Source: Halobacillus litoralis
Lineage (GTDB): Bacteria; Bacillota; Bacilli; Bacillales; Halobacillaceae
Length of the DNA: 64,000 bases
NCBI RefSeq assembly: GCF_004101865.1
Contig: NZ_CP026118.1
Coordinates: 3,737,001-3,801,000, forward strand
Direction of reading: 5' to 3'
Made by a program: the position numbers and the translations under genes. This document shows, piece by piece, positions 53,867 to 63,859 of this stretch (positions within the stretch are counted from its first letter, which is position 1; each line of letters opens with the position of its first letter). The notes below the pieces were generated by a model, which had not been told where the DNA came from, did no database searches, and was given only the letters and a program-made list of their open reading frames with translations.

Positions 53867-55987
53867 ATGTTGGAACGCTTCAGCAAGAAATTGCAGGAAA
53901 TGAGGCTGCACAGTTCAAAAGTAGTTTTAGCACTACCGGCCCTTGTTGTAGCTGTCTTCTTTTTTGTGCTGGCGGCTTCCAATGTTCATACACAAACATA
54001 CAGCCTTGAAAAATATAGTACAGCACCTGAGACAATTCGTTCGCCGATCACAATTGAAAATGAAAAAAAGACGGAGCAGCAAATAAGAGAGGTCACTCAA
54101 TCTGTTGATGATCGATATTCGATTTCGGAGGATATTACAGAAGAAAGGGTCTCTCTAGTTCGTGAGGTCTTTGAGGTCATAAAGGAAACGGAACATGATG
54201 CTGAAGAGCAATCAAGTACTGGGGAGCAGCTGTTGAAAGTAGAATCTTTATTAGATGAAGATATCACCCGGGGGCTGCCTTCTGGTGTTTATGAGCCACT
54301 TTTATCTGCCAAAGTTGAAGATTTAAAAGCAAGTGAGGACTTCCTTGTTACAACACTACATAATTACTTCCAGGAAGGCATTCGGCCAGCTCGATTAGAT
54401 GATGCAGAACGGCGGTTGAAATTAAAAGTTCAATATTCCAACCTTCCTGACACACTGAAGCAGGTTACCTCGGACATAGGGGCGTTCGCATTAGTGGAGA
54501 ATGCTTTATATGATCCGCAACAAACAGAAGAGGCCATCAAAGCAGCCGCCACACAAGTTGAACCGATTATGCTGCGTGCGGGTGAGGTGATCGTGAAGCA
54601 AGGCTCTACTATTACAAACGATGTCTACGATGATCTTCAATTGACAGGCCTATTGGATGACCAGCATAATGGTCTTCCTTTTTTCGGATTAGCATTATTT
54701 TCACTCTTATTGGGGATGATGATTTATATTGAAAGCTTGCGGGCGGTTAAGGAGTCTCATCTGACTTTGAGACACCTCACCATTGCAGCGTTCACATCTT
54801 TATTCATCATTGGTTTGATGAAAATATTCAGTCTTTATGGCAGTGCTGATCAGCCGGTTCACTATCTTGTCCCCGCCGTAGCCGGAGTCTTCCTGATAAA
54901 AATCCTTTGTCATGAACGTCTTGCTCTTGTGCTTGCGGTTGTATATGCACTGATGGCATGCATTTTGTTCAATGGACACTTATCTGGGGCTTTGAATGCG
55001 ACAGCGGGTATGTATTTATTATTATCGCAACTGGCGGGGATTTTCTTCCTGACCAAAATGAAGGATCGCTTGTCCATAGTAAGAGCTAGTGCAGGGGTGG
55101 CTTTTACTAATATATGTGCTCTGTTATTCTTTTTATTCATGTCTTTTGAAAAGTATTCGTGGACAGAAGTACTTCTTTACTGTGGCTATGGATTCAGTGC
55201 AGCCTTTCTAGCAGCTGTTTTGACATTAGGATTGCTGCCTTTCTTTGAAACAGGGTTCGGAGTCTTGTCGGATCAAAAGTTATTGACGCTTGCCAATCCC
55301 AATCATCCTTTACTTCGTAAGATTCTGACAGAAGCGCCAGGGACTTATCATCATAGCGTCATGGTCGCTAATTTAAGTGAATCAGCCTGTGAAGCTATCG
55401 GAGCCAATGGACTTTTAGCTCGGGTGGCAGCTTACTATCATGACCTTGGTAAAACGGTTCAGCCCCATTATTTCATAGAAAATCAAATGGGCTTGAAAAA
55501 CCCTCATGATTTTATAGATCCAGAGAAAAGTGCTGAAATTATTATTAACCATCCTTACGACGGAGCAAGGATGCTGGAAGATGAGAAACTTCCGAGTGAA
55601 ATCGTTGATATAGCTAAGCAGCATCACGGGACCACATTGTTGAAGTTCTTTTATTATCAAGCAAAAGAACAGAATGAACGTACCCTGGAGAAAGATTACC
55701 GTTATCCTGGGCCCAAACCACAAACAAAGGAAGCGGCTGTTGTCTGCGTTTGCGATTCTGTTGAAGCTGCGGTACGGTCTTTGAATCATCCGACGGAAGA
55801 GAAAATCAAAGCGATTGTACACTCCATTATCGAGGATCGTTTACTTGATGGTCAGTTTGACGATAGTCATTTAACGTTTAACGAAATAAAAAAATTGGAA
55901 CATGCTATATGTGAAACATTGCATGGGATATTCCATTCTCGAATTGAATATCCAGAAACGAAACCTTTAGTCAGGGAGGCAAAATAA
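53867..55987 (+). CDS. pgpH: Cyclic di-AMP phosphodiesterase PgpH
   Basis: PgpH hydrolyses c-di-AMP, a regulator of potassium and osmolyte uptake. The 706-residue protein has an N-terminal anchor, a large extracellular 7TMR-HDED domain (about 50-270), seven membrane segments (about 285-460) and a cytoplasmic HD domain with TYHHSVMVANLSE, AAYYHDLGKT (near 523), INHPYDGARM and KQHHGTTLLKFFYYQAKE. The B. subtilis gene is yqfF. Its stop overlaps ybeY by one base. Confidence 0.96.
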   Translation: MLERFSKKLQEMRLHSSKVVLALPALVVAVFFFVLAASNVHTQTYSLEKYSTAPETIRSPITIENEKKTEQQIREVTQSVDDRYSISEDITEERVSLVREVFEVIKETEHDAEEQSSTGEQLLKVESLLDEDITRGLPSGVYEPLLSAKVEDLKASEDFLVTTLHNYFQEGIRPARLDDAERRLKLKVQYSNLPDTLKQVTSDIGAFALVENALYDPQQTEEAIKAAATQVEPIMLRAGEVIVKQGSTITNDVYDDLQLTGLLDDQHNGLPFFGLALFSLLLGMMIYIESLRAVKESHLTLRHLTIAAFTSLFIIGLMKIFSLYGSADQPVHYLVPAVAGVFLIKILCHERLALVLAVVYALMACILFNGHLSGALNATAGMYLLLSQLAGIFFLTKMKDRLSIVRASAGVAFTNICALLFFLFMSFEKYSWTEVLLYCGYGFSAAFLAAVLTLGLLPFFETGFGVLSDQKLLTLANPNHPLLRKILTEAPGTYHHSVMVANLSESACEAIGANGLLARVAAYYHDLGKTVQPHYFIENQMGLKNPHDFIDPEKSAEIIINHPYDGARMLEDEKLPSEIVDIAKQHHGTTLLKFFYYQAKEQNERTLEKDYRYPGPKPQTKEAAVVCVCDSVEAAVRSLNHPTEEKIKAIVHSIIEDRLLDGQFDDSHLTFNEIKKLEHAICETLHGIFHSRIEYPETKPLVREAK

Positions 55988-56457
55988 TGATAACCATCGA
56001 TTTTCAAGATGAAACCAATTCAGTAGATGAAGCTTTTGTAGACTTGATTCAACGCATCATCCGATTTGCAGGGGAAAAAGAAGGTCTCAAAGGGGACTCG
56101 GAAGTGTCTGTAAGTTTTGTCGATAATAGTGAAATCCAGGAGATTAATCGGAATTACCGGCAAAAAGATGAACCTACAGATGTGATCTCTTTCGCTATGC
56201 AGGAATTAGGTGATGGAGAAATGAATATCCTGGACGAGAACATGCCCGTAATGCTTGGAGATATTGTCATATCAGTCGATAAAGCAAAAGAACAGGCAGA
56301 GGAATATGACCATTCATTAGAAAGAGAGCTTGGATTTCTGGCTCTGCATGGCTTTCTGCATTTGCTTGGATATGATCACCTGAACGAAGAAGAGGAAAAA
56401 ACAATGTTCGGGAGACAAGAGGAAATCCTCCATGAGTTCGGATTACAAAGATCGTAA
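55987..56457 (+). CDS. ybeY: Endoribonuclease YbeY
   Basis: YbeY trims the 3' end of 16S rRNA and monitors ribosome quality. The 156-residue protein has the zinc motif H-x3-H-x5-H in HGFLHLLGYDH, plus RNYRQKDEPTDVISF and LGDIVISVDKAKEQA. It is coupled to pgpH (TAATG) and overlaps dgkA by 26 bp. Confidence 0.97.
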   Translation: MITIDFQDETNSVDEAFVDLIQRIIRFAGEKEGLKGDSEVSVSFVDNSEIQEINRNYRQKDEPTDVISFAMQELGDGEMNILDENMPVMLGDIVISVDKAKEQAEEYDHSLERELGFLALHGFLHLLGYDHLNEEEEKTMFGRQEEILHEFGLQRS

Positions 56458-56812
56458 ATATAAGAGGATGGTCGGCTTCAGTTTTGCCTTGAACGGGCTC
56501 AAAGAAGTTTATAAATCGGAGCGGAATTTCCGCATACACCTTCTGATAGCGGCGTTCGTTCTTATTGCCGGCTTCCTCTTATCTATATCCGCTCTCGAAT
56601 GGATAGTGGTCACTCTTGTTATATCAATTATTTTGTCGTTGGAAATGGTCAATACGGGGATAGAGAAATTACTGGACCACTTGGCTCCGGAGCATCATCA
56701 AGCTGTAGGAACGGTCAAGGATATTACCGCAGGAGCTGTACTTGTTGCAAGTATAGGTTCTGCTATAATCGGGATCGTTATTTTTTTACCGAAAATCCTT
56801 TCTTTGTTCTAG
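56432..56812 (+). CDS. dgkA: Undecaprenol kinase (DgkA)
   Basis: The 126-residue integral membrane protein has three transmembrane segments and the family motif EMVNTGIEKLLD, preceded by FALNGLKEVYKSERNFRIHL. Gram-positive DgkA phosphorylates undecaprenol for cell-wall recycling, not diacylglycerol. The ATG lies inside ybeY. In B. subtilis cdd follows; here era comes next. Confidence 0.96.
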   Translation: MSSDYKDRKYKRMVGFSFALNGLKEVYKSERNFRIHLLIAAFVLIAGFLLSISALEWIVVTLVISIILSLEMVNTGIEKLLDHLAPEHHQAVGTVKDITAGAVLVASIGSAIIGIVIFLPKILSLF

Positions 56813-56886
56813 TTACATGAAACAAGTGTGATTATGTAGTAGAATGGATGAGAACGATCGTCTAGTAATCATTGGAGGAACAATTT

Positions 56887-57792
56887 ATGACAGAGAATTT
56901 CAAATCAGGATTTGTCACAATCGTAGGTCGGCCAAACGTGGGGAAATCTACGTTCATGAACCGTGTCATCGGTGAGAAAATCGCAATTATGAGTGACAAA
57001 CCCCAAACAACCAGGAACAAAATTCAAGGAGTTATGACCGACGATGAATCACAGATCATTTTCATTGATACTCCGGGAATCCATAAACCCAAACATAAAC
57101 TGGGCGACTATATGGTTAATGTCGCAGAAAACACCTTGAATGGAGTAGACGCTGTCCTCTTCATGATCAATGCTGAAGAAGGCTATGGGAGAGGTGATCA
57201 ATTCATATTGGATCGGCTCCAGCGTGTGGATCAACCTGTCTTCTTGATTATCAATAAAATTGACAGAGTACACCCGGATGAGTTATTACCCTTAATTGAT
57301 CAGTACAAAGAAATGCTTGACTTCGAAGAGATTATTCCCATTTCAGCTCTTGAAGGAAATAACGTCAATCACTTGATCAGCATTTTAAAAAGAATGCTTC
57401 CAGAAGGACCTCAGTTTTATCCGGAAGACCAGATCACTGATCACCCGGAGCGTTTTGTCATCAGTGAATTCATCAGAGAGAAGGTCCTGCATCTGACTAG
57501 GGAAGAAATTCCTCATTCAATTGCTGTAGTCATTGAAGGGATTGAGCCAAGAGAAAATTCAAATGCTGTTTATATCCAGGCTGCGATTATTGTTGAACGC
57601 AAATCTCAAAAAGGCATCATTATCGGTAAGCAGGGGAGCATGTTGAAAGAAGTCGGGAAAAGAGCGAGGAAAGACATTGAATCATTACTTGGAAGCAAGG
57701 TCTTTTTAGAGCTTTGGGTGAAAGTGCAAAAAGACTGGAGAAATAAGCAAATCCAATTGAGTGACTTTGGTTATCGCGAAGACGAATATTAA
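56887..57792 (+). CDS. era: GTPase Era
   Basis: Era binds the 3' end of 16S rRNA in 30S assembly. The 301-residue protein has G1 GRPNVGKST (14-22), G3 DTPGIHKP, G4 NKID and a C-terminal KH domain ([20 protein letters not shown]). ATG 56887 follows GGAGGAA; the TTG at 56872 precedes that site. Usual operon order with recO downstream. Confidence 0.98.
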   Translation: MTENFKSGFVTIVGRPNVGKSTFMNRVIGEKIAIMSDKPQTTRNKIQGVMTDDESQIIFIDTPGIHKPKHKLGDYMVNVAENTLNGVDAVLFMINAEEGYGRGDQFILDRLQRVDQPVFLIINKIDRVHPDELLPLIDQYKEMLDFEEIIPISALEGNNVNHLISILKRMLPEGPQFYPEDQITDHPERFVISEFIREKVLHLTREEIPHSIAVVIEGIEPRENSNAVYIQAAIIVERKSQKGIIIGKQGSMLKEVGKRARKDIESLLGSKVFLELWVKVQKDWRNKQIQLSDFGYREDEY

Positions 57793-57885
57793 GGATTGGA
57801 AAAAATTAAGCCTTATGAATTCGGGGAGAGGAAGCATCCTAAAAATGTAACTTGTTTAGTGATGATAAGAAAGGCGGTGTTTCTT

Positions 57886-58038
57886 GTGCGCGACAAACTT
57901 TCATGGAATGTTTTCAGTCAAACGGGCAATGTGGAAACATATTTATTGATGAAAGAGTTGGAGTCTCAAGATCAACAGTCTCAAGAGCAAAGTGCTTCCT
58001 CACCTGAACGGATACCTATGGATGATTTGAATCCTTAA
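57886..58038 (+). CDS. yqzL: YqzL family small protein
   Basis: The 50-residue protein contains LSWNVFSQTGNVETYLLMKE, the signature of YqzL, which lies between era and recO in Bacillaceae. The GTG at 57886 follows AAGGCGGTG, so I chose it over upstream in-frame starts (for example 57796) that lack a site. The C-terminus is polar and rich in Q and S. The function is unknown. Confidence 0.88.
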   Translation: MRDKLSWNVFSQTGNVETYLLMKELESQDQQSQEQSASSPERIPMDDLNP

Positions 58039-58056
58039 ATAGAGCAGGTGAGCCAT

Positions 58057-58803
58057 TTGTTAGATAAGGTGGAAGGTATTGTCATCCGAACGACTAATTA
58101 TGGTGAAACACACAAAATCGTTACGATGATGACGAGAGAAAAAGGGAAAATAGGTGTGATGGCTCGAGGTGCAAAAAAACCTAAGAGCCGAATGTCTTCA
58201 ATCACACAACCGTTTATCCACGGCACATTTCTCATTCATATAGGGTCCGGGTTGGGATCGATGAGCCAGGGGGAAATGCTTTCCTCATTAAGGTCAATTC
58301 GCGAAGATATCGTGAAAACCGCATATGCTTCATATATTGCAGAATTGACAGATAAACTCATTGAAGAAAAACAACCGGACCCTTTTATTTATGAACAATT
58401 GCTGCAAACATTGGAATGGATTCACGAAGGAAAAGATCCGAATATCCTGACGATGATGTATGAATTGAAGATGTTCAAAAAGGCAGGTTTTGCTCCTGTG
58501 GTGGATCACTGTGTTCAGTGTGGAAGTCAGGATGGCCCCTATTCTTTCTCCATGTCGGAGGGAGGTCTCCTGTGTTATCGTTGTAAGCAGAGAGATCCCG
58601 AAGCATACGGTTTACCTGAACCGTTACCGAAACTTCTGCGCGTTTTTTTACATATGGATGCCAAACGTCTCGGTCAAATCACCATGAAAGAAGAAAATAA
58701 AAAATTATTGCGTCAAATCATGGATGAATATTATGATCGTTACGGTGGATATTTCCTTAAATCCAAGAAATTTTTGAAACAACTTGACCTCTTCACTGAT
58801 TAA
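58057..58803 (+). CDS. recO: DNA repair protein RecO
   Basis: RecO helps load RecA on SSB-coated DNA with RecF and RecR. The 248-residue protein has an N-terminal OB fold (KVEGIVIRTTNYGETHKIVT, KIGVMARGAKKPKS) and a zinc finger in CVQCGSQDGPYSFS ... CYRCKQRD. I chose the TTG at 58057 (MLDKVEG), behind AGCAGGTGA; the GTG at 58048 overlaps that site. Confidence 0.96.
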   Translation: MLDKVEGIVIRTTNYGETHKIVTMMTREKGKIGVMARGAKKPKSRMSSITQPFIHGTFLIHIGSGLGSMSQGEMLSSLRSIREDIVKTAYASYIAELTDKLIEEKQPDPFIYEQLLQTLEWIHEGKDPNILTMMYELKMFKKAGFAPVVDHCVQCGSQDGPYSFSMSEGGLLCYRCKQRDPEAYGLPEPLPKLLRVFLHMDAKRLGQITMKEENKKLLRQIMDEYYDRYGGYFLKSKKFLKQLDLFTD

Positions 58804-58806
58804 TGT

Positions 58807-58836
58807 TTGACATTTTTACAGGAGTTAGAGTATGAT
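58807..58836 (+). promoter_or_regulatory. SigA promoter of glyQS
   Basis: TTGACA (58807-58812) and TATGAT (58831-58836) are 18 bp apart, immediately after recO. Transcription would start near 58843 at the T-box leader. Confidence 0.8.
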
Positions 58837-58842
58837 TTTAAT

Positions 58843-59064
58843 ACAAAATAACGTGTTGTGACGAAGGAAAGTAGTAACTGCCTCCCGTATTCTACAAGCG
58901 AGCTTGTTATGGTGGAAGACAAGTGTTTACGGATCAGTGAAGGCATTCCGGAGCAACTTTTCAAAGGGGCTTCTTGGTAACATCAGGAAGCAATTAGGGT
59001 GGAACCGCGGAGATCCCGTCCCTATGTCTATTACAGGCGTAGGAACGGGGTCTCTTTGTTTTCT
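58843..59064 (+). promoter_or_regulatory. T-box leader, glycine-responsive
   Basis: The T-box AGGGTGGAACCGCGG is at 58996-59010. The attenuator stem AGATCCCGT pairs with ACGGGGTCT (one G-U), with CCTATG/CGTAGG inside, and ends in a T-rich run. GGC at 58942-58944, in GAAGGCATTCC, fits a glycine specifier. The fold was judged by eye. Confidence 0.92.
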
Positions 59065-59090
59065 ACGCACAACGATCAAGGAGGAAAATC

Positions 59091-59978
59091 ATGAATATTC
59101 AAGAAATGATTTTAACACTGCAAAACCATTGGTCCAACCAGGGGTGCTTGTTGATGCAGGCGTATGATACAGAAAAAGGGGCAGGGACAATGTCGCCGAT
59201 GACATTGTTGCGCAGCCTGGGTCCTGAGCCTTGGAACGTAGCTTATGTCGAGCCTTCTCGCCGTCCGGCAGATGGACGTTATGGTCAGAATCCCAACCGT
59301 CTATATCAGCACCACCAGTTTCAAGTAATCATGAAGCCTTCACCAGATAATATCCAGGAACTATACTTAGATTCTTTACGTGCTTTAGGCATCGATCCTT
59401 TAAAGCATGACATCCGCTTTGTAGAGGATAACTGGGAAAACCCTACCCTCGGGGCCGCTGGTTTAGGGTGGGAAGTATGGCTTGATGGCATGGAAATCAC
59501 GCAATTTACGTATTTCCAGCAAATCGGTGGGTTGGAAGCACGCCCGGTATCTGCTGAGATCACTTACGGATTAGAACGGTTAGCCTCTTATATCCAGGAC
59601 AAGGAAAACGTTTTCGAATTGGAATGGACAAATGGGGTTACTGTTGGTGATATCTTTACACAGCCAGAGTATGAACACTCTGTTTATACATTCGAAGCTT
59701 CAGACGAGGATATGTTATTCGAATTATTCTCCACTTATGAGAAAGAGGCCCAACGGATCATGGAACAAGGGCTTGTGTTCCCTGCTTATGATTATGTACT
59801 TAAATGTTCTCACACTTTCAACCTTTTAGATGCTAAAGGCGTCATCAGTGTGACAGAAAGAACCGGATATATCGCACGCGTAAGAAACCTGGCAAGAAAA
59901 ATCGCGAAAACCTATGTGGAAGAAAGGGAGCGCATTGGCTTCCCAATGCTGAAGAAGGAGGAAAGTAACCATGAGTAA
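59091..59978 (+). CDS. glyQ: Glycyl-tRNA synthetase alpha subunit
   Basis: The 295-residue class II catalytic subunit has [59 protein letters not shown] and FTYFQQIGG. It forms an alpha2-beta2 enzyme with GlyS. The ATG follows AAGGAGGAAAATC. Glycine starvation should raise expression through the T-box. Confidence 0.98.
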   Translation: MNIQEMILTLQNHWSNQGCLLMQAYDTEKGAGTMSPMTLLRSLGPEPWNVAYVEPSRRPADGRYGQNPNRLYQHHQFQVIMKPSPDNIQELYLDSLRALGIDPLKHDIRFVEDNWENPTLGAAGLGWEVWLDGMEITQFTYFQQIGGLEARPVSAEITYGLERLASYIQDKENVFELEWTNGVTVGDIFTQPEYEHSVYTFEASDEDMLFELFSTYEKEAQRIMEQGLVFPAYDYVLKCSHTFNLLDAKGVISVTERTGYIARVRNLARKIAKTYVEERERIGFPMLKKEESNHE

Positions 59979-62055
59979 ATCCGTATTATTTGAACTAGGC
60001 GTAGAAGAACTGCCGGCCCGTTTTATTGACGATGCATTAAAACAGTTACAGGAGAAAACGGCCGATTGGCTGAGTGAAAACCGGATTCCTTATGGTGAAG
60101 TGAAAGGCTACGCGACACCAAGACGTTTGGCAGTAAAAATTACGGATGTGGAAGAAAAGCAGCCGGATATTGAAGAAGAAGCTAAAGGACCTGCGAAGAA
60201 AATTGCGTTAGATGATAATGGGGATTGGACAAAAGCGGCGATTGGGTTCTCTAAAGGTCAAGGAAAAGACGTAGAGGATATTTACTTTAAAGAAATTAAA
60301 GGAACAGAGTATGTTCATGTAAATAAGTTCATTCAAGGTGAGCCTACAATGAAACTTCTTGAGGGTTTTGGTGACATCTTACTTGGTTTGACATACCCGA
60401 AAAACATGCGATGGGGAGATCGTGAGCTTCGATATGCACGTCCGATCCGCTGGCTTGTTGCTCTTTATGGAGAAGAGGTCATTCCTTTTTCAATTGAAAA
60501 TGTTTCGACTGGAAAGACGACTTTTGGTCATCGTTTCCTTGGTGGGACGGCAACTGTCAACGATCCGGAGCAGTATGAAGATGTGCTGAAAGAACAATCA
60601 ATAATTGCTTCTGTGGAAGACAGGAAGAAGACCATTTATGATCAATTGAAACAATTAGAAGCAGCAAATAATTGGAAGTTAATCATCGATGAAGATCTCT
60701 TAAACGAAGTCACACATCTGGTAGAATACCCAACGGCTTTCAGTGGTTCTTTTTCAGAGGAGTTCCTTGAAGTACCAGAAGAAGCACTAATCACTTCAAT
60801 GAAAGAGCATCAACGTTACTTCCCTGTCCGCTCGGACGATGGCGTTTTGCTCCCTTACTTTGTGGGTGTTCGAAATGGGGATGACCAGCATTTGGATACG
60901 GTAGCTAGGGGAAATGAAAAAGTATTGAAAGCACGATTGAAAGATGCGCAGTTCTTTTATGAAGAGGATCAGAAAGGGTCCATCGATAAAAAAATGGAAA
61001 AGCTTTCACGTATGGTTTATCAGGAAGAGCTTGGAACGTTAGCGGATAAAGTTAAGCGGGTCGTAGCTATAACTGGAAAACTGAGTGAGTGGTTGGAATT
61101 GGATGAACCTGAGAAGCAAAAATCCCTACGTGCAGCAGAAATATGCAAATTCGATCTTGTCACACAAATGGTAGATGAATTCACTGAACTACAAGGTGTA
61201 ATGGGAGAGAAGTATGCTCGTATTTTCGGAGAAGATGAAGAGGTAGCAAAGGCTATTAATGAGCACTACATGCCTAGACAAGCAAATGGACAAGTACCGA
61301 CAACAACGATCGGCTCTATAGTCAGCATCGCTGATAAACTTGATACAATTGTCGGAAGTATTTCAATCGGCATCATTCCCACAGGGTCTCAAGATCCCTA
61401 CGGGTTAAGACGCCAGGCGCTGGGAATTTTACAAACCTTGAATAAGCAGCAGTGGCCAATACCTGTGGAGAAGTTGATCGATCTTGTTCACCAGTTCTAT
61501 TTTGAACTCCAATTGCCTACACGCTCGGAAAAAGAGGTTCATAGTGATTTGCATGAGTTCTTCCGCGTCCGTGCTGCTTATCTATTAAAAGAAAAGAATA
61601 TTGACCCGGATGTGGTAGACGCTGTTCTGTCACGGGGTATCGGTATTTATCCGACAACAATTCTGAAAGCAGAATTGTTAGTAGAAAAACGTCAGGAGCC
61701 ATCATTTAAACCGGTCCACGAAGCTCTTGGGCGGGCCTTGAAATTGGCGGAAAAAGCAGACGATGATAAAGTATCTCCAGGTCTGTTCAAAAATGATCAA
61801 GAAAAGAAATTATATGAAGTCCATCAGTCCATCAGAGAGGAATATTTGTCATATCTTCAGGACGGACATCCCTCTGAAGCGCTTGACTTATTAGCTGAGC
61901 TTTCAGAACCGATCCATAGCTTCTTCGATGCGACGATGGTTATGGCAGAAGATGAAAAGGTTCGTAATAACCGTTTAGGTTTGCTGAAACAAATCGCTCA
62001 AGATGTGTATGTATTTGCAGACTTGAATGCAATCGAGTGGAAACAGCAGTTTTAA
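59971..62055 (+). CDS. glyS: Glycyl-tRNA synthetase beta subunit
   Basis: The 694-residue subunit carries the tRNA-recognition and HD-like domains: [19 protein letters not shown] start, [35 protein letters not shown] and a C-terminal anticodon-binding part ([11 protein letters not shown]). It overlaps glyQ by 8 bp and starts behind GAAGGAGGAAAG. Normal length. Confidence 0.98.
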   Translation: MSKSVLFELGVEELPARFIDDALKQLQEKTADWLSENRIPYGEVKGYATPRRLAVKITDVEEKQPDIEEEAKGPAKKIALDDNGDWTKAAIGFSKGQGKDVEDIYFKEIKGTEYVHVNKFIQGEPTMKLLEGFGDILLGLTYPKNMRWGDRELRYARPIRWLVALYGEEVIPFSIENVSTGKTTFGHRFLGGTATVNDPEQYEDVLKEQSIIASVEDRKKTIYDQLKQLEAANNWKLIIDEDLLNEVTHLVEYPTAFSGSFSEEFLEVPEEALITSMKEHQRYFPVRSDDGVLLPYFVGVRNGDDQHLDTVARGNEKVLKARLKDAQFFYEEDQKGSIDKKMEKLSRMVYQEELGTLADKVKRVVAITGKLSEWLELDEPEKQKSLRAAEICKFDLVTQMVDEFTELQGVMGEKYARIFGEDEEVAKAINEHYMPRQANGQVPTTTIGSIVSIADKLDTIVGSISIGIIPTGSQDPYGLRRQALGILQTLNKQQWPIPVEKLIDLVHQFYFELQLPTRSEKEVHSDLHEFFRVRAAYLLKEKNIDPDVVDAVLSRGIGIYPTTILKAELLVEKRQEPSFKPVHEALGRALKLAEKADDDKVSPGLFKNDQEKKLYEVHQSIREEYLSYLQDGHPSEALDLLAELSEPIHSFFDATMVMAEDEKVRNNRLGLLKQIAQDVYVFADLNAIEWKQQF

Positions 62056-62065
62056 GACTCCTTCT

Positions 62066-62094
62066 TTTACCCGTTAATAAAAATGAGCTATAAT
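62066..62094 (+). promoter_or_regulatory. Putative SigA promoter of ccpN
   Basis: TTTACC (62066-62071) and TATAAT (62089-62094) are 17 bp apart, 42 bp before the ccpN start. Confidence 0.65.
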
Positions 62095-62136
62095 GAGAAA
62101 TAGTATGTCACAGTCAGTGATCAGGGTGGTGAAAGA

Positions 62137-62766
62137 TTGGAACTCTCTAATCGACAAGAACAAATTATCCAAATTGTAAAAGATAATGGTCCGATAACCG
62201 GTGAGAACATTGCAGATCAATTGAATTTGACACGTGCTACTCTGCGTCCCGACCTTGCTATATTGACAATGGCAGGGTATTTGGATGCTAGACCGCGTGT
62301 GGGTTATTTTTTCACGGGAAAGACCGGGTCTGAGTTATTCACAGAAAAATTGAAGAAGTTCAAGGTAGATGAATATCAGTCCCTGCCGATCGTCGTAGAA
62401 GAAGATGTATCTGCTTATGATGCTATTTGCGCAATGTTTTTGGAGGATGTCGGTACATTATTTGTGACAAATGAGAAGTCCCACTTAGTTGGAGTACTTT
62501 CACGAAAAGACCTTTTAAGAGCGAGTATCGGTAACCAGGATTTGTCATCTATCCCTGTTCATATCATTATGACAAGAATGCCGAACATCACGATTTGTAA
62601 ACCAGAAGACCTCTTGTTAGACGCTGCACAAAAGCTCATAGAGAAACAAATTGATGCTTTGCCTGTAGTAAACCCCGCAGAAGAAGGTTTGGAAGTAGTC
62701 GGCAGATTAACGAAAACCAATATAACGAAAGCTTTGGTGGAGCTTGGCCGGGATCGTCACCTATAA
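62137..62766 (+). CDS. ccpN: Gluconeogenesis repressor CcpN
   Basis: CcpN represses gapB and pckA when sugar is present. The 209-residue protein has an N-terminal winged helix ([50 protein letters not shown] split here) and two CBS domains ([40 protein letters not shown]) that bind nucleotides. It uses a TTG start behind GGGTGGTGA. yqfL follows, as in B. subtilis. Confidence 0.95.
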   Translation: MELSNRQEQIIQIVKDNGPITGENIADQLNLTRATLRPDLAILTMAGYLDARPRVGYFFTGKTGSELFTEKLKKFKVDEYQSLPIVVEEDVSAYDAICAMFLEDVGTLFVTNEKSHLVGVLSRKDLLRASIGNQDLSSIPVHIIMTRMPNITICKPEDLLLDAAQKLIEKQIDALPVVNPAEEGLEVVGRLTKTNITKALVELGRDRHL

Positions 62767-62792
62767 GCTGCAAAGACCGGAGGAGGGTGAAA

Positions 62793-63605
62793 ATGGAGAA
62801 ACCTTTAATTTATGTACTATCAGATTCAGTAGGAGAAACTGCTGAACTCGTCGTAAAAGCTTGTCTCAGTCAATTCGATGATGGCCCTTTTGATTTGCAG
62901 CGTATTCCATATGTCGAAGATAAAGGGACAATCAACGAAGCAGTCCTCCAAGCGAAAGAACATAGCGCTATGATCGGTTTCACGTTAGTTGTGCCAGAGT
63001 TCAGACAGCACCTAATATCTGAAGCGAGAAAAAACGGTATTAAATGTGTGGATATTATGGGACCGATGATGGAATTGATGGAAGACCATTTGAAAATCAA
63101 GCCTCGTTTAGAACCGGGGCTTGTTCATAAATTGGATGAGGATTACTTTAAACGGGTAGAAGCCATTGAATTTGCAGTCCGCTATGATGATGGACGTGAC
63201 CCTAGAGGGATTTCAAAAGCGGACATCGTATTAATAGGTGTTTCCCGAACATCGAAAACACCTTTGTCCCAGTACCTTGCCCATAAACGGTTAAAAGTCG
63301 CTAATGTTCCTATAGTACCAGAAGTTCATCCCCCGGCTGAGTTGTTCAGGGTTGATCCTGATAAGTGTATTGGACTTAAAATCAGTGCAGAAAAGCTGAA
63401 CGATATCAGGAAAGAAAGACTGAAGTCATTGGGGCTTGGTGATCAGGCAAGCTATGCGAATATCAACCGGATCCAACAGGAAATCGACCATTTCAACCGT
63501 GTAGTGGAGCGCATAGGTTGTCCAGTCATCGATGTTTCAAATAAAGCGGTGGAAGAGACAGCAAATGTAATTATGAATAAATTGCGTCAAGATGCTCAAG
63601 AATAG
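62793..63605 (+). CDS. yqfL: Bifunctional kinase/pyrophosphorylase YqfL (PPDK/PEPS regulatory protein)
   Basis: The 270-residue DUF299 protein has [30 protein letters not shown] and the P-loop-like [13 protein letters not shown], typical of the regulators that phosphorylate and dephosphorylate pyruvate phosphate dikinase or PEP synthase. In B. subtilis YqfL modulates CcpN. ATG 62793 follows GGAGGAGGG; the GTG at 62787 overlaps it. Confidence 0.93.
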   Translation: MEKPLIYVLSDSVGETAELVVKACLSQFDDGPFDLQRIPYVEDKGTINEAVLQAKEHSAMIGFTLVVPEFRQHLISEARKNGIKCVDIMGPMMELMEDHLKIKPRLEPGLVHKLDEDYFKRVEAIEFAVRYDDGRDPRGISKADIVLIGVSRTSKTPLSQYLAHKRLKVANVPIVPEVHPPAELFRVDPDKCIGLKISAEKLNDIRKERLKSLGLGDQASYANINRIQQEIDHFNRVVERIGCPVIDVSNKAVEETANVIMNKLRQDAQE

Positions 63606-63613
63606 TACAAATT

Positions 63614-63653
63614 AACAAAAGTCGCGCTATGATTAAGCGCGACTTTTGTTGGG
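63614..63653 (+). terminator. Terminator after yqfL
   Basis: AACAAAAGTCGCGCT and AGCGCGACTTTTGTT form a 15-bp stem around ATGATTA. It ends the ccpN-yqfL unit. The next 170 bp hold only a TATAAT at 63704-63709 without a good -35. Confidence 0.9.
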
Positions 63654-63828
63654 AAGAATGAAATTAAATGAAATTGGATATAGCATTAATGGGAGGAATG
63701 TATTATAATATCTATTTGTGGTAAAAATCCTTTTAATGAAGGGTTTGTCCTTGTTCAGAACGCAACATCCATCAATTCTTGCAGGTATTGACTTTTCAGA
63801 ATAATAAAACATTCGTTTTTTAGGAGGA

Positions 63829-63848
63829 TTCTACCGCTTATTGTAGAA
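63829..63848 (+). promoter_or_regulatory. Hairpin between ribosome binding site and start of the YqxD-like gene
   Basis: TTCTAC (63829-63834) pairs with GTAGAA (63843-63848) around CGCTTATT. It separates AGGAGG (63822-63827) from the ATG at 63860; folding would reduce the effective spacing from 32 to about 12 nt. Confidence 0.4.
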
Positions 63849-63859
63849 ATACTGATACT

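Noticed and set aside
58904..59167. 87-codon frame across the glycine T-box
   Set aside because: It covers the T-box and attenuator and the start of glyQ in another frame; the RNA element explains the sequence.
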